Source: CAVVYJ01 sp963752495 (GTDB taxonomy: Bacteria > Pseudomonadota > Gammaproteobacteria > Burkholderiales > Methylophilaceae). Taken from it: 64,000 nt of DNA. The stretch spans positions 930,001 to 994,000 of the forward strand of contig CAVVYJ010000002.1 of NCBI GenBank assembly GCA_963752495.1, given 5' to 3'. The position numbers were made by a program, and so were the translations under genes. Positions within the stretch are counted from its first letter, which is position 1, and each line of letters starts with the position of its first letter. The notes under the pieces are model-generated. The model ran no database searches, had not been told where the DNA came from, and saw nothing but the letters and a program-made list of their open reading frames with translations. Shown here piece after piece: positions 36,892 to 46,127 of this stretch.

Positions 36892-39453
36892 ATGGATCAA
36901 TTCGCCAAAGAAACCCTACCAATCAGTCTTGAAGATGAAATGCGCCGCTCATACCTCGATTACGCGATGAGTGTGATTGTGGGCCGCGCACTACCTGATG
37001 TGCGTGATGGCTTGAAGCCTGTGCATAGGCGTGTTCTTTATGCGATGCATGAGCTTTCAAATGATTACAACAAGCCTTATAAAAAATCTGCACGTATTGT
37101 TGGCGATGTGATTGGTAAATATCATCCGCATGGCGATACTGCAGTGTATGACACGATTGTGCGAATGGCGCAAGATTTCTCATTACGCTACATGCTTGTA
37201 GATGGTCAAGGTAACTTTGGTTCCGTAGATGGTGACAATGCAGCTGCGATGCGTTATACGGAAATTCGTATGGCGAAAATCGCGCATGAGTTGTTGGCTG
37301 ATATTGATAAAGAAACCGTGGATTTTGGCCCTAACTATGATGGCTCGGAACACGAGCCACTTATTATGCCGGCGCGCATTCCTAACTTACTGATTAACGG
37401 CAGTTCTGGCATTGCAGTGGGTATGGCGACCAACATTCCGCCACACAATATAAGCGAGGTGTTGGATGCGTGTTTTGCTTTGCTTAAAGATCCTGAAGTG
37501 GACGTTGAAGCGCTGATTGAGCTGGTGCCTGCGCCAGATTTCCCGACTGCAGGCATTATCTATGGCACGGTTGGCGTTAAAGAAGGTTATCGCACAGGCC
37601 GTGGACGTGTAGTGATGCGCGGCAGAACGCATTTTGAGGACATGGACAAATCTGGTGGCCGCCAGGCTTTGATTGTGGACGAGTTGCCGTATCAGGTAAA
37701 CAAAAAAACCTTTGTTGAAAAAATCGCTGAGTTAGTCAACGAGAAGAAAATCGAAGGTATTTCTGATTTGCGCGATGAGTCGGATAAGTCTGGGATGCGT
37801 GTGGTGATTGAGCTGAAGCGCGGCGAAATCGGCGAAGTGATTTTAAATAATCTGTATAAACAAACGCAGTTGCAAGATACCTTTGGTATGAACATGGTGG
37901 CGATCATGGATGGCCAGCCACGTCTGCTCAACTTAAAACAAATGCTGGAAGCGTTCTTACGCCATCGCCGTGAAGTGATCACGCGTCGCACAGTGTTTGA
38001 ATTACGTAAAGCGCGTGAGCGCGGCCATGTGTTGGAAGGTTTGGCCGTTGCGCTCGCAAATGTAGACGAGATGATTGCGATTATTAAAGCCGCGCCTACG
38101 CCACCAGAGGCTAAAGTAGCTTTAATGGCAAAAACCTGGCATTCGACTGTAGTTGAGGAAATGCTTAAACGTGCGGCGATGGAGGCATCTCGTCCTGATG
38201 GTCTGGGCGATGAGTTTGGTCTGACAGAAAAAGGTTATCGATTATCGGAGGTTCAAGCGCAAGAAATATTGCAAATGCGCTTGCAACGTTTGACTGGACT
38301 TGAGCAAGACAAAATTGTCACAGAATACAAAGAAGTCATGGACGAGATTGCAGATTTGCTTGATATTTTAGCGAATGCATCGCGCGTGACAACGATGATT
38401 ACTGACGAACTGACAGAAATCAAAAAACAGTTTGGCGATAAACGTCGCAGTGAAATCATCGAAAATGCGCAAGATTTATCATTAGAAGATTTAATTACAC
38501 CGCAAGACGTTGTCGTGACGCTCTCGCATACGGGCTATATTAAATCGCAACCGCTTGAGGAATACCGTGCGCAGAAACGCGGCGGTCGTGGCAAGCAAGC
38601 AGCCGCAACCAAAGAAGATGACTTTATTGATAAGATGTTTGTTGCAAATACGCATGATTACATTTTGTGCTTTAGTAGTCTTGGGCAAGTCTATTGGCTA
38701 AAAGTATATGAAGTTCCGCAGGGAAGCCGTATTAGCCGTGGCAAGCCGATTGTGAACCTCTTCCCATTGGAGGAAGGCGAAAAAATCAATGCCATTTTGT
38801 CAGTTAAAGAGTTCACTGAAAATCAATATATTTTCATGGCAACTGCACAAGGTACAGTGAAGAAAACTTCACTCTCTGAATTCGCCAATCCACGCAAATC
38901 AGGCATTATCGCCATCAAGCTTGACGATGGCGATTTCTTGATTGGGGCTGAAATTACCAGTGGTGCAAATGATATTGTTCTGGTTTCGAATGGTGGCAAA
39001 GCCGTCTGGTTTACTGAAGATGATGTGCGACCTATGGGACGTGCTACGCGCGGTGTGCGCGGCATGAAACTAGCACCTAAGCAGCAAGTGTTGTCATTAT
39101 TAATCGCAGAAAGTGATCAGCAATCGGTGCTGGTGGCAACTGAAAATGGTTTTGGAAAGCGCACTGTACTTGCTGATTTCCGTCATTCAGGGCGCGCTAC
39201 ACAAGGCGTCAAAGCCATTCAGACCAGTGAGCGAAATGGCATCGTCGTTGCTGCCAAGCTCGTGAATGATGAAGATGAAATTATGCTGATTACCACTGGT
39301 GGGGTATTGATTCGTACGCGCGTAAAAGAGATTCGTGAGCTCGGCCGTGCAACTCAAGGTGTAACGCTGATTAATCTTGGTGAGGGTGAGAAGCTTTCCG
39401 GTTTGGAAAAAATCGTCGAAACCGATGATGAAATTGTTGATGATGTAAAATAA
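36892..39453 (+). CDS. gyrA: DNA gyrase subunit A
   Basis: GyrA cuts and rejoins DNA in the supercoiling enzyme with GyrB. The 853 residues align without gaps to E. coli numbering at the start: the catalytic Tyr122 is in AMRYTEIRM and the quinolone-determining segment reads HPHGDTAVYDT, with Thr83 and Asp87. The C-terminal wrapping domain has GyrA-box-like QKRGGRGKQA and repeated beta-pinwheel blades (for example GRATRGVRGMKL and GRATQGVKAI). Length is normal. serC follows 40 bp later. Confidence 0.97.
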   Translation: MDQFAKETLPISLEDEMRRSYLDYAMSVIVGRALPDVRDGLKPVHRRVLYAMHELSNDYNKPYKKSARIVGDVIGKYHPHGDTAVYDTIVRMAQDFSLRYMLVDGQGNFGSVDGDNAAAMRYTEIRMAKIAHELLADIDKETVDFGPNYDGSEHEPLIMPARIPNLLINGSSGIAVGMATNIPPHNISEVLDACFALLKDPEVDVEALIELVPAPDFPTAGIIYGTVGVKEGYRTGRGRVVMRGRTHFEDMDKSGGRQALIVDELPYQVNKKTFVEKIAELVNEKKIEGISDLRDESDKSGMRVVIELKRGEIGEVILNNLYKQTQLQDTFGMNMVAIMDGQPRLLNLKQMLEAFLRHRREVITRRTVFELRKARERGHVLEGLAVALANVDEMIAIIKAAPTPPEAKVALMAKTWHSTVVEEMLKRAAMEASRPDGLGDEFGLTEKGYRLSEVQAQEILQMRLQRLTGLEQDKIVTEYKEVMDEIADLLDILANASRVTTMITDELTEIKKQFGDKRRSEIIENAQDLSLEDLITPQDVVVTLSHTGYIKSQPLEEYRAQKRGGRGKQAAATKEDDFIDKMFVANTHDYILCFSSLGQVYWLKVYEVPQGSRISRGKPIVNLFPLEEGEKINAILSVKEFTENQYIFMATAQGTVKKTSLSEFANPRKSGIIAIKLDDGDFLIGAEITSGANDIVLVSNGGKAVWFTEDDVRPMGRATRGVRGMKLAPKQQVLSLLIAESDQQSVLVATENGFGKRTVLADFRHSGRATQGVKAIQTSERNGIVVAAKLVNDEDEIMLITTGGVLIRTRVKEIRELGRATQGVTLINLGEGEKLSGLEKIVETDDEIVDDVK

Positions 39454-39493
39454 CGACTTTAATTTTTTGCTTTAAATTTTGGAGAGTTTTTAG

Positions 39494-40578
39494 ATGACGC
39501 AGATTTATAATTTTTCCGCTGGTCCAGCTGTATTGCCAAAAGAGGTGTTGACGCAAGTGCAAGCCGAATTGCTTGACTGGCATGGTTCAGGCATGTCTGT
39601 GATGGAGATGTCGCATCGCGGCAAAGAGTTCATGAGCATCGCAGCTGAAGCTGAAGCAGATTTGCGCGAATTACTGACAATTCCAGCTAATTACAAAGTG
39701 TTGTTCCTGCAAGGTGGCGGTTCAGCACAGTTCGGAATGATCCCGATGAATCTGCTACGTGGTAAAAAGACAGCAGATTACGTAAATACCGGCGAATGGT
39801 CGAAGAAAGCCATTTCAGAAGCCAAGAAATATTGCACGGTGAATGTGGTGGCGACTTCGGAAGATAAAAACTTCAGTTATGCGCCTGCTATCATCTGGCT
39901 GGAAGCTCAATCCTGATGCGGCTTATGTGCATTACACATCAAACGAAACCATTGGTGGTGTGGAAATTTTTGAAACGCCCAGCACTGGCAATGTACCTTT
40001 GGTTGCAGACATGTCTTCGCACATATTGTCGCGTCCAATCGATGTGTCTAAATATGGCCTGATTTATGCAGGTTCGCAAAAAAATATCGGCCCAGCAGGC
40101 TTGGCAATTGTGATTGTACGTGAGGATTTAATAGGCGAGACCATTGCAGGCACGCCGAGCATGTATGACTATAAAATTCATGCAGATAATGAGTCAATGT
40201 ATAACACACCACCAACATTTGCGATTTACGTCGCTGGACTTAGTGTTTAAGATGTTGAAAGCCAAAGGCGGTTTAGCTGCAATGGAGAAAACCAATATCG
40301 TAAAAGCTAATTTGGTTTACGATTATCTGGACAGTACAGATTTTTATCGCTGCCCAACCGCGAAAGAGAACCGTTCGCGCATGAACATTCCTTTTACGCT
40401 AAAAGACGAAGCTCTAGACGAAGCTTTCCTCAAAGGTGCTAAAGATAAAGGCTTGTTGCAACTCAAGGGTCACCGTTCTGTTGGTGGTATGCGTGCTTCT
40501 ATCTATAACGCTATGCCAGTTGAAGGTGTGCGTGTGTTAGTGGAATATATGAAAGAATTCGAAAAAAATAACAGTTAA
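39494..40578 (+). CDS. serC: Phosphoserine aminotransferase (two frameshifts)
   Basis: SerC makes phosphoserine, and also acts in pyridoxal phosphate synthesis. The start IYNFSAGPAVLPKEVL, LFLQGGGSAQFGMIPMNLL, the PLP lysine in YAGSQKNIGPAG and the end HRSVGGMRASIYNAMP are all present but in three frames. The breaks are near 39895 (APA... to WKLNPDAAYVHYTSNETI) and near 40242, where one extra A in CTTAGTGTTTAAG splits AGL from VFKMLKAKGG. Rejoined, the product is about 361 residues, normal for SerC. Both breaks look like sequencing errors. Confidence 0.93.
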
Positions 40579-40598
40579 TAAGCTTTAAGGGGAGTCGC

Positions 40599-41783
40599 TT
40601 GAGTAAACGTCAGATACAAGTACTTAACAAAATTGCATCGGTGGGAACAAAACGTTTTCCGGCCGAAAACTATGAAGTGAGCGCTGAAGTGACAAAACCG
40701 GATGCAATTTTAGTCCGCTCGGCGAAAATGCATGACATGGAACTCCCCGCAAGCGTACAGGCGATAGGCCGCGCGGGTGCTGGCACTAACAATATTCCTA
40801 CTGCAGAGATGAGCAAACGCGGCGTGGTGGTATTTAATACGCCGGGTGCTAATGCCAATGCGGTAAAAGAGTTGGTATTGGCGGGCATTTTGATGGCAGC
40901 GCGTAATATTGGCCCCGCCATGAAGTTTGTGAGCACTCTGGAAGGCGATGATGCGACGTTGTCTGTAGTGGTGGAAGATGGTAAAAAGAACTTTGTTGGT
41001 ATCGAGGTTCCTAATAGAACGCTTGGCATTGTAGGTTTGGGAGCAGTCGGTGGCATGGTGGCTGATACAGCGCTTAAACTTGGTATGAAAGTACTGGGTT
41101 ACGATCCGGAAATCACAGTAGATGCGGCTTGGCGCTTGTCTTCGGAAGTGAAGCGCGTGATGAGCGTGGATGAACTGATTAAGCACAGTGATTTTATTAC
41201 GCTACACGTCCCACTCATTGATGCAACCCGGCATTTGATTAATAAAGAGCGCATTGAGATGATGAAACATGGTGCGGTTTTGATTAATTTTGCACGTGAA
41301 GGTGTGATTGATGAGCAAGCCGTGATTGACGGGCTGGATAGTAAAAAGTTGCGGGCTTATGTGTGCGATTTTCCTACAGCGCGCATGAAATCACATCCAA
41401 ATGTAGTCGCTTTGCCGCATTTGGGCGCTTCAACACAGGAGGCCGAGGATAATTGCGCGGTGATGGTGGTGGATCAAGTGCGCGAGTTTTTAGAAAACGG
41501 TAATATTAGCAATTCGGTTAATTTTCCTGCGGTGCATATGCCGCGTGAAGCCGCACACCGCGTGGCTGTGGCGAGTGCGAATATTCCGAATATGGTCGGA
41601 CAAATTTCGACAGCAATGGCCGATGCGGGGATTAATATTCACAACATGGTCAATAAATCGCGTGGCGATATTGCTTATACCATGTTAGATTTAGACAGCC
41701 CTGCACCAGAGGCTGCACTAAACAAAATTAAAGCGATTGAAGGCGTGATGAACGTGCGCCTGCTTCCGCAAAGGCAGGACTAG
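40599..41783 (+). CDS. serA: D-3-phosphoglycerate dehydrogenase
   Basis: SerA starts serine synthesis by oxidising 3-phosphoglycerate with NAD+. The 394 residues begin at TTG 40599 behind a strong AAGGGG site. They hold the Rossmann motif GIVGLGAVGGMVAD (about 144-157), FITLHVPLIDATRHLIN, INFAREGVIDEQA and the catalytic His in ALPHLGAST. The last 75 residues resemble an ACT domain (NIPNMVGQISTAMADAGINIHNMVN). It lies directly after serC, so both serine enzymes are together. Confidence 0.92.
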   Translation: MSKRQIQVLNKIASVGTKRFPAENYEVSAEVTKPDAILVRSAKMHDMELPASVQAIGRAGAGTNNIPTAEMSKRGVVVFNTPGANANAVKELVLAGILMAARNIGPAMKFVSTLEGDDATLSVVVEDGKKNFVGIEVPNRTLGIVGLGAVGGMVADTALKLGMKVLGYDPEITVDAAWRLSSEVKRVMSVDELIKHSDFITLHVPLIDATRHLINKERIEMMKHGAVLINFAREGVIDEQAVIDGLDSKKLRAYVCDFPTARMKSHPNVVALPHLGASTQEAEDNCAVMVVDQVREFLENGNISNSVNFPAVHMPREAAHRVAVASANIPNMVGQISTAMADAGINIHNMVNKSRGDIAYTMLDLDSPAPEAALNKIKAIEGVMNVRLLPQRQD

Positions 41784-41806
41784 CCAAGGGAATGAACGAG
41801 TAGCGA

Positions 41807-42889
41807 ATGAGTGATGAACTAAAAAATTACCGCGACAAAATTGATGCAATCGATAATCAATTACTCACACTCGTCAACGAGCGGGCTAAGCTTGCGCGTC
41901 AAATCGGCAGTCTGAAGGAAGACGGTGTTATCTATCGCCCAGAGCGCGAGGCGCAGATATTGCGACGTTTACAAGCGCAAAATACCGGCCCGCTTGAAAA
42001 TGAAGCCGTAAGTTATATTTTTCGTGCAGTGATGTCTAATTGCCGCGCATTAGAAAAAGAGCTCTCTGTAGCCTTTCTGGGGCCATTGGGTACGTATTCA
42101 GAAGAAGCCGCGCTTAAACAGTTTGGGCAAGGTCGTACTGCCGTAGTGTGTGGCTCGATAGATGAAGTTTTTCGCACATTAGAGGCAAATCAGGCCGATT
42201 ATGGTGTTGTTCCGGTAGAGAACTCAACAGAAGGGGCGATTGGCTTAACGCTAGATTTGCTACTTTCCAGCCCGCTTAAAATTTGCGGCGAAATCACTTT
42301 ACCCGTGCATCATTGCTTGCTCTCAAAGCAAGCGGAAATCACAAAAATTCAGCATGTGTTTTCTCATGGGCAATCGCTGTCGCAATGTCATGAATGGTTG
42401 AATAAAAACCTACCTAAAGCTCAACGCGAGGCAGTTACCAGCAATGCCGTTGCCGCACAAATGATACATGACCTAGTATCCGCGGAGGGTACTTTTGCGG
42501 CGGCAATCGCCAGCAAGCGCGCTGCGGAATTGTTTGAATTGAATGTGCTGGCTGAGAATATTGAAGATGATCCAAAAAATACCACGCGTTTTCTAGTGAT
42601 TGGTAAGCATGAGGTTGCGCCTTCTGGTAATGATAAAACCTCATTGGTGATTAGCACCAAAAACAAGCCAGGCGCGATGGTCGAGCTTTTAGAGCCGTTG
42701 GCACGACATGGCGTGAGCATGACTAAACTGGAGTCGCGTCCGTCGAAAATCGAAATATGGAATTATGTGTTTTTTGTGGACATTGAAGGGCATCAAGCTG
42801 ACAAACAAGTTGCCGCGGCGTTGCAAGATCTGCGTGAACGGGCTTCTTCGGTTAAGGTGCTCGGTTCTTATCCTGTTGCAATCATTTAG
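41807..42889 (+). CDS. pheA: Bifunctional chorismate mutase/prephenate dehydratase
   Basis: PheA converts chorismate through prephenate to phenylpyruvate. The 360 residues have an N-terminal AroQ chorismate mutase (about 1-85, YRDKIDAIDNQLLTLVNERA). The prephenate dehydratase follows (about 92-270, VAFLGPLGTYSEEAAL and VPVENSTEGAIG) with the conserved NTTRF-like NTTRFLVIG. The ACT domain has the phenylalanine-site motif ESRPSK. It is one of the serC-serA-pheA-hisC-aroG run. Confidence 0.95.
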   Translation: MSDELKNYRDKIDAIDNQLLTLVNERAKLARQIGSLKEDGVIYRPEREAQILRRLQAQNTGPLENEAVSYIFRAVMSNCRALEKELSVAFLGPLGTYSEEAALKQFGQGRTAVVCGSIDEVFRTLEANQADYGVVPVENSTEGAIGLTLDLLLSSPLKICGEITLPVHHCLLSKQAEITKIQHVFSHGQSLSQCHEWLNKNLPKAQREAVTSNAVAAQMIHDLVSAEGTFAAAIASKRAAELFELNVLAENIEDDPKNTTRFLVIGKHEVAPSGNDKTSLVISTKNKPGAMVELLEPLARHGVSMTKLESRPSKIEIWNYVFFVDIEGHQADKQVAAALQDLRERASSVKVLGSYPVAII

Positions 42890-42891
42890 TC

Positions 42892-43992
42892 ATGAATCTT
42901 AGAGAATTAGCACCTGATTACATTCGGGCGATTGCCCCGTATCAAGGCGGTAAGCCGATTTCTGAGCTTGCGCGAGAAATGGGCTTGAACGAAGCTGATA
43001 TTGTAAAACTTGCCTCAAACGAAAATCCGCTCGGTATCAGTCCAAAAGCACAAATGGCGATAGATGATGCGATTGCAGATATTGCGCGCTACCCGGATGG
43101 CAATAGCTTTGCCTTGCGCGAAGTGGTAAGCAGAAAGTTTAACGTCGCTGCAAATCAAATCGTTTTTGGAAATGGCTCGAACGATATACTGGAGCTTGCT
43201 GCAAGAGCATTTTTGGGTCAAGGTGCTGAATCCATTTATTCTCAACACGCGTTTGCAGTTTATCCTCTGGTGACGCAAGCCGTTGGTGCAAAAGGCATTG
43301 TTGTACCTGCTAAAGATTACGCACATGATTTGGCGGGTTTTGCAAAGGCAATTTCACCTAAAACCAAGCTTATTTTTATTGCCAATCCGAATAATCCGAC
43401 AGGAACACTCATCAAAAAAGATGCCCTGCGTGCCTTTATCCATGCGGTGCCTGGCAATGTGCTTATTTTGCTGGACGAAGCGTATGACGAATACTTGAGT
43501 GATGAGCATAAATCGGAAGCGATTAGTTGGTTAGCAGAATTTCCTAATTTGATTATTTCACGTACTTTTTCTAAAGCATACGGTCTAGCTGGGTTGCGTG
43601 TGGGCTTTGGCTTGATGCATGCAGAGGTTGCGGACATGCTTAACCGTGTGCGGCAGCCGTTTAACGTCAACTCCATCGCGCAAGTGGCGGCGATTGCCTC
43701 GCTCGCGGATGAAGATTTTGTTGCGCGCAGTTACGCGGCAAATCAAGCTGGCATGGCGCAACTGACGCAAGGTTTTCAAAAACTCGGGTTAGAATACATT
43801 CCCTCGCACGGCAATTTTGTAAGCTTTAAGGTAAAAGATGCGGCTCAGGTAAACCAGAAACTGTTGCAAAATGGGGTGATTGTGCGGCCGATTGCCAATT
43901 ACGAAATGCCGGATTATCTGCGCGTAAGTGTAGGATTATTCAGTGAAAATTCAAGATTTTTAGAAGTTTTAGAAAAAATTATTAATGACTGA
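42892..43992 (+). CDS. hisC: Histidinol-phosphate/aromatic aminotransferase
   Basis: This 366-residue PLP aminotransferase has the fold-I signatures KLASNENPLGISPKA, FGNGSNDILELAARAF, NPNNPTGTLI, LDEAYDEY and the PLP lysine in SRTFSKAYGLAGLRVG. Next to pheA it probably transaminates phenylpyruvate or imidazole-acetol phosphate, or both; the family cannot be split by sequence alone. It follows pheA by 2 bp and overlaps the DAHP synthase start by 8 bp, so these three are translationally linked. Confidence 0.9.
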   Translation: MNLRELAPDYIRAIAPYQGGKPISELAREMGLNEADIVKLASNENPLGISPKAQMAIDDAIADIARYPDGNSFALREVVSRKFNVAANQIVFGNGSNDILELAARAFLGQGAESIYSQHAFAVYPLVTQAVGAKGIVVPAKDYAHDLAGFAKAISPKTKLIFIANPNNPTGTLIKKDALRAFIHAVPGNVLILLDEAYDEYLSDEHKSEAISWLAEFPNLIISRTFSKAYGLAGLRVGFGLMHAEVADMLNRVRQPFNVNSIAQVAAIASLADEDFVARSYAANQAGMAQLTQGFQKLGLEYIPSHGNFVSFKVKDAAQVNQKLLQNGVIVRPIANYEMPDYLRVSVGLFSENSRFLEVLEKIIND

Positions 43993-45079
43993 AGCAGAAA
44001 AATTGAAATATGAGAAGCTCGCGACGGATGACGTCCGTGTTCGCGAAATCAAGCCACTAATTACGCCTGTGGATCTCATTGCACGCTTAAAAGAAAGTGC
44101 GACCAGCACACAAAATATTTTAGCCACGCGCAAAGCCATTCACCATATTTTGCACGGCAAAGATGATCGCTTACTGGTGATTATTGGCCCGTGTAGCATT
44201 CACGATACTAATGCAGGGATTGAATATGCAGAGCGTCTGGTTGAATTGCGTAAGCGGTTAAGTAAAGATTTATTAATTGTGATGCGCGTGTACTTTGAGA
44301 AACCGCGCACTACAGTAGGCTGGAAGGGTTTGATTAACGACCCGCATCTTGATGGAAGTTATGCGATTAACGAAGGTTTGGAAAAAGCACGTAAATTTTT
44401 ATTGGATGTGAATGAAATCGGTATGCCTGCCGGTATGGAATTTTTGGATTTAATCACTCCCCAATATACGGCTGATTTAGTAAGTTGGGGCGCAATTGGT
44501 GCGCGCACCACAGAATCGCAAGTGCATCGTGAGCTGGCCTCTGGCCTATCTTGCCCAGTGGGGTTTAAAAATGGCACCGACGGCAGTGTAGCAGTGGCAA
44601 TTGATGCAATTAAAACGGCATTAAGGCCGCATCATTTCTTGTCGGTAACCAAAGAGGGTCAATCTGCGATAATTTCAACTTCTGGTAATGATGACTGCCA
44701 TATTATTTTGCGTGGCGGCAAAACACCAAATTACGATGCTGCTAGCGTTGATGCAGCTTGCAAGAGCATTGCCGCAAGCGGCTTAGCGCCAATGCTTATG
44801 GTGGATTGCAGTCATGCCAACAGCAGCAAAAAATATGAACAGCAAATTGAAGTGGCGCGTGATGTTGGCGTGCAAGTTGCGGGGGGTGATGTGCGTATTA
44901 TTGGCGTGATGGTGGAATCGCACCTGAATGAAGGGCGTCAAGACCATGCGCCTGGCTGTGATTTGGAGTATGGCAAATCGATCACTGATGCATGCTTGGG
45001 TTGGGAAGATAGTGTAAAAGTGCTTGAGTCTCTAGCAGGGGCGGTGAGGGCGCGTAGGCAGAAACAATCTAGCAATTGA
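43985..45079 (+). CDS. aroG: 3-deoxy-7-phosphoheptulonate synthase, class I
   Basis: DAHP synthase condenses phosphoenolpyruvate and erythrose 4-phosphate, the entry to aromatic synthesis. The 364 residues carry VIIGPCSIHD, MRVYFEKPRTTVGWKG, GARTTESQVHRELASGLS, FKNGTDGS and DCSHANSSKKYEQQ, all AroF/G/H family hallmarks. Which feedback class (Phe, Tyr or Trp) is not resolved, so the symbol is by family. Many betaproteobacteria have tyrA-aroA after hisC; here the DAHP synthase takes that place and the accessory island begins just beyond. Confidence 0.92.
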   Translation: MTEAEKLKYEKLATDDVRVREIKPLITPVDLIARLKESATSTQNILATRKAIHHILHGKDDRLLVIIGPCSIHDTNAGIEYAERLVELRKRLSKDLLIVMRVYFEKPRTTVGWKGLINDPHLDGSYAINEGLEKARKFLLDVNEIGMPAGMEFLDLITPQYTADLVSWGAIGARTTESQVHRELASGLSCPVGFKNGTDGSVAVAIDAIKTALRPHHFLSVTKEGQSAIISTSGNDDCHIILRGGKTPNYDAASVDAACKSIAASGLAPMLMVDCSHANSSKKYEQQIEVARDVGVQVAGGDVRIIGVMVESHLNEGRQDHAPGCDLEYGKSITDACLGWEDSVKVLESLAGAVRARRQKQSSN

Positions 45080-45093
45080 GTCTGTTGAGAAAT

Positions 45094-45125
45094 AAAAAAG
45101 CCGCAGTGAACTGCGGCTTTTTTTA
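45094..45125. terminator. Bidirectional terminator between aroG and the secreted repeat protein
   Basis: AGCCGCAG/CTGCGGCT (45099-45106 and 45111-45118) closes a TGAA loop with an A-tract to the left and a long T-tract to the right. It can end aroG rightward and the repeat-protein gene leftward. Confidence 0.9.
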
Positions 45126-45139
45126 TTTTCGCTTAAGAA

Positions 45140-45634
45140 TTAAGCACGACCACCACGGCGTTGGCGGTGATTGTCACCTGGACGCTCTGTACCTGGAGGG
45201 TCGTCTGCGCCACGACGAGATAAAATCATGCTTTCTGTATCAATCATGTTACGGCCACCACGGCGTTGACGGTGGTTGTCACCAGGAGCCTCTGTACCTG
45301 GAGGATCATCTGCGCCACGACGAGATAAAATCATGCTTTCTGTATCAATCATGTTACGGCCACCACGGCGTTGACGGTGGTTGTCACCAGGAGCCTCTGT
45401 ACCTGGAGGATCATCTGCACCGCGACGAGATAAAATCATGCTTTCTGTATCAATCATGTTACGGCCACCACGGCGTTGACGATGATTATTGTTATCTGCC
45501 CCACGAGGAGCTTCTGACGCCTCACGTGCTACCACTTCATCTTGTAAAGAGGGTTGTTGTGCTGCAAACCCTTGTGCTGATATTGCCAATAGTGCTCCAC
45601 CGAAAACACTTAATATAAGTTTTTTATTTAGCAT
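45140..45634 (-). CDS. Secreted tandem-repeat protein with RRGADD motif (family unknown)
   Basis: I do not recognise this 164-residue protein. It has a clear signal peptide (MLNKKLILSVFGGALLAISA, cleavage near AQGFA-AQQ). A short spacer follows, then three 35-residue repeats plus a partial copy. Each repeat contains NHRQRRGGR, then NMIDTESMILS, then RRGADDPPGTE. The repeats alternate very basic and acidic patches and lack cysteine. The gene has an AGGAG ribosome-binding site and a strong promoter with an operator-like dyad. The neighbouring small gene at 45807 shares the R(R/H)GADD motif and promoter. A periplasmic or extracellular role is inferred; RiPP precursor, metal or envelope functions are all untested. 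Confidence 0.8.
   Translation of the reverse strand: MLNKKLILSVFGGALLAISAQGFAAQQPSLQDEVVAREASEAPRGADNNNHRQRRGGRNMIDTESMILSRRGADDPPGTEAPGDNHRQRRGGRNMIDTESMILSRRGADDPPGTEAPGDNHRQRRGGRNMIDTESMILSRRGADDPPGTERPGDNHRQRRGGRA
45150..45480. repeat. 105-bp tandem DNA repeat, about 3.1 copies
   Basis: The same 105-bp unit starts at 45151, 45256, 45361 and (partial) 45466, each marked by CACCACGGCG. Units are nearly identical with a handful of substitutions, and the unit length is a multiple of three, so the protein repeat is preserved. It lies wholly within the secreted-protein gene. Confidence 0.93.
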
Positions 45635-45661
45635 GCTAATTCTCCTAAGTTTGAATTAAAC

Positions 45662-45712
45662 GGAATAAATTCCCGTTAGTTGAATAATAAATGGGAAAAA
45701 TACCCATGTCAA
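45662..45712 (-). promoter_or_regulatory. Promoter of the repeat-protein gene with two operator-like dyads
   Basis: Read leftward: -35 TTGACA (45707-45712), a 17-bp spacer and -10 TATTAT (45684-45689). The spacer contains ATGGG-N7-CCCAT (+ strand 45691-45707), whose 13-bp core is GGGAAAAATACCC. A second 13-mer of the same pattern, GGAATAAATTCCC (45662-45674), lies 31 bp further toward the gene, about three helical turns away. A repressor bound in the spacer would block polymerase. Confidence 0.82.
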
Positions 45713-45756
45713 CAACTATTTTTAAATATTTATTTGTTGTATTTATTTGAATGCAA

Positions 45757-45790
45757 TAAAAAAGCCGCCTGCAAATAATTGCAAGCGGCT
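45757..45790 (-). terminator. Rho-independent terminator of the His-rich small gene
   Basis: On the minus strand AGCCGCTTGCAA and TTGCAGGCGGCT form a 12-bp stem with one mismatch and a TTAT loop, then a TTTTTTA tail. It ends the leftward gene at 45807. Confidence 0.87.
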
Positions 45791-45806
45791 CTTGGCTGTA
45801 TATTTA

Positions 45807-46101
45807 TTATGGTGTCGCTGGTGTCACAGGCGTTGTTGGAACATCTTTGCCGCGACGGTGACGGCCATGGTCATCTCTGCCTCTATGTTGGCCACGTCTG
45901 TCATTTGACGCAGAACCGCCTCTGTTCTGCATGTTCGTTTGCCTCGTGTCCGCCAGCATGTTCATTAGCTTCATGTCCAGCAGCGTGCTCGTTTGCCTCA
46001 TGGTTTGGGCCATCGTCTGCACCATGACGTGCTAATGCGTTTGTAGATGCGACTGCTACTAGTGTGCAAAATATAGTTGCAAGTAATTTCTGACTTGTCA
46101 T
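45807..46101 (-). CDS. Small secreted His/Glu-rich repeat protein with RHGADD motif (frameshifted)
   Basis: No family is recognised. The start MTSQKLLATIFCTLVAVAST is a signal peptide with cleavage after NALA. The mature part opens RHGADDGP, close to the RRGADDPP of the neighbour gene, and continues with three HEANEHA units separated by two residues (27-bp period). A one-base shift near 45922 then moves the frame; the other frame gives RGGSASNDRRGQHRGRDD, HGRHRRGKDV and a TP-rich end, stop at 45807. The joined product is about 97 residues. The frameshift may be an error or real decay. Histidine clusters suggest metal binding, unproven. Confidence 0.68.
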
Positions 46102-46127
46102 GATTGCTTCTCCTTGTTAAAGTATTT

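Noticed and set aside
39843..40250. Separate small gene inside serC
   Set aside because: It is the middle part of SerC in a shifted frame, with conserved PLP-enzyme motifs joining both neighbours.
45150..45480. CRISPR array
   Set aside because: Unit is 105 bp with no variable spacers, is in frame with a signal-peptide protein, and has no cas genes nearby.
45076..45618. Plus-strand ORF of 180 aa with HDEIKSCFLYQSCYG-type repeats
   Set aside because: It is the antisense of the secreted repeat gene and crosses the terminator; it has no ribosome-binding site.
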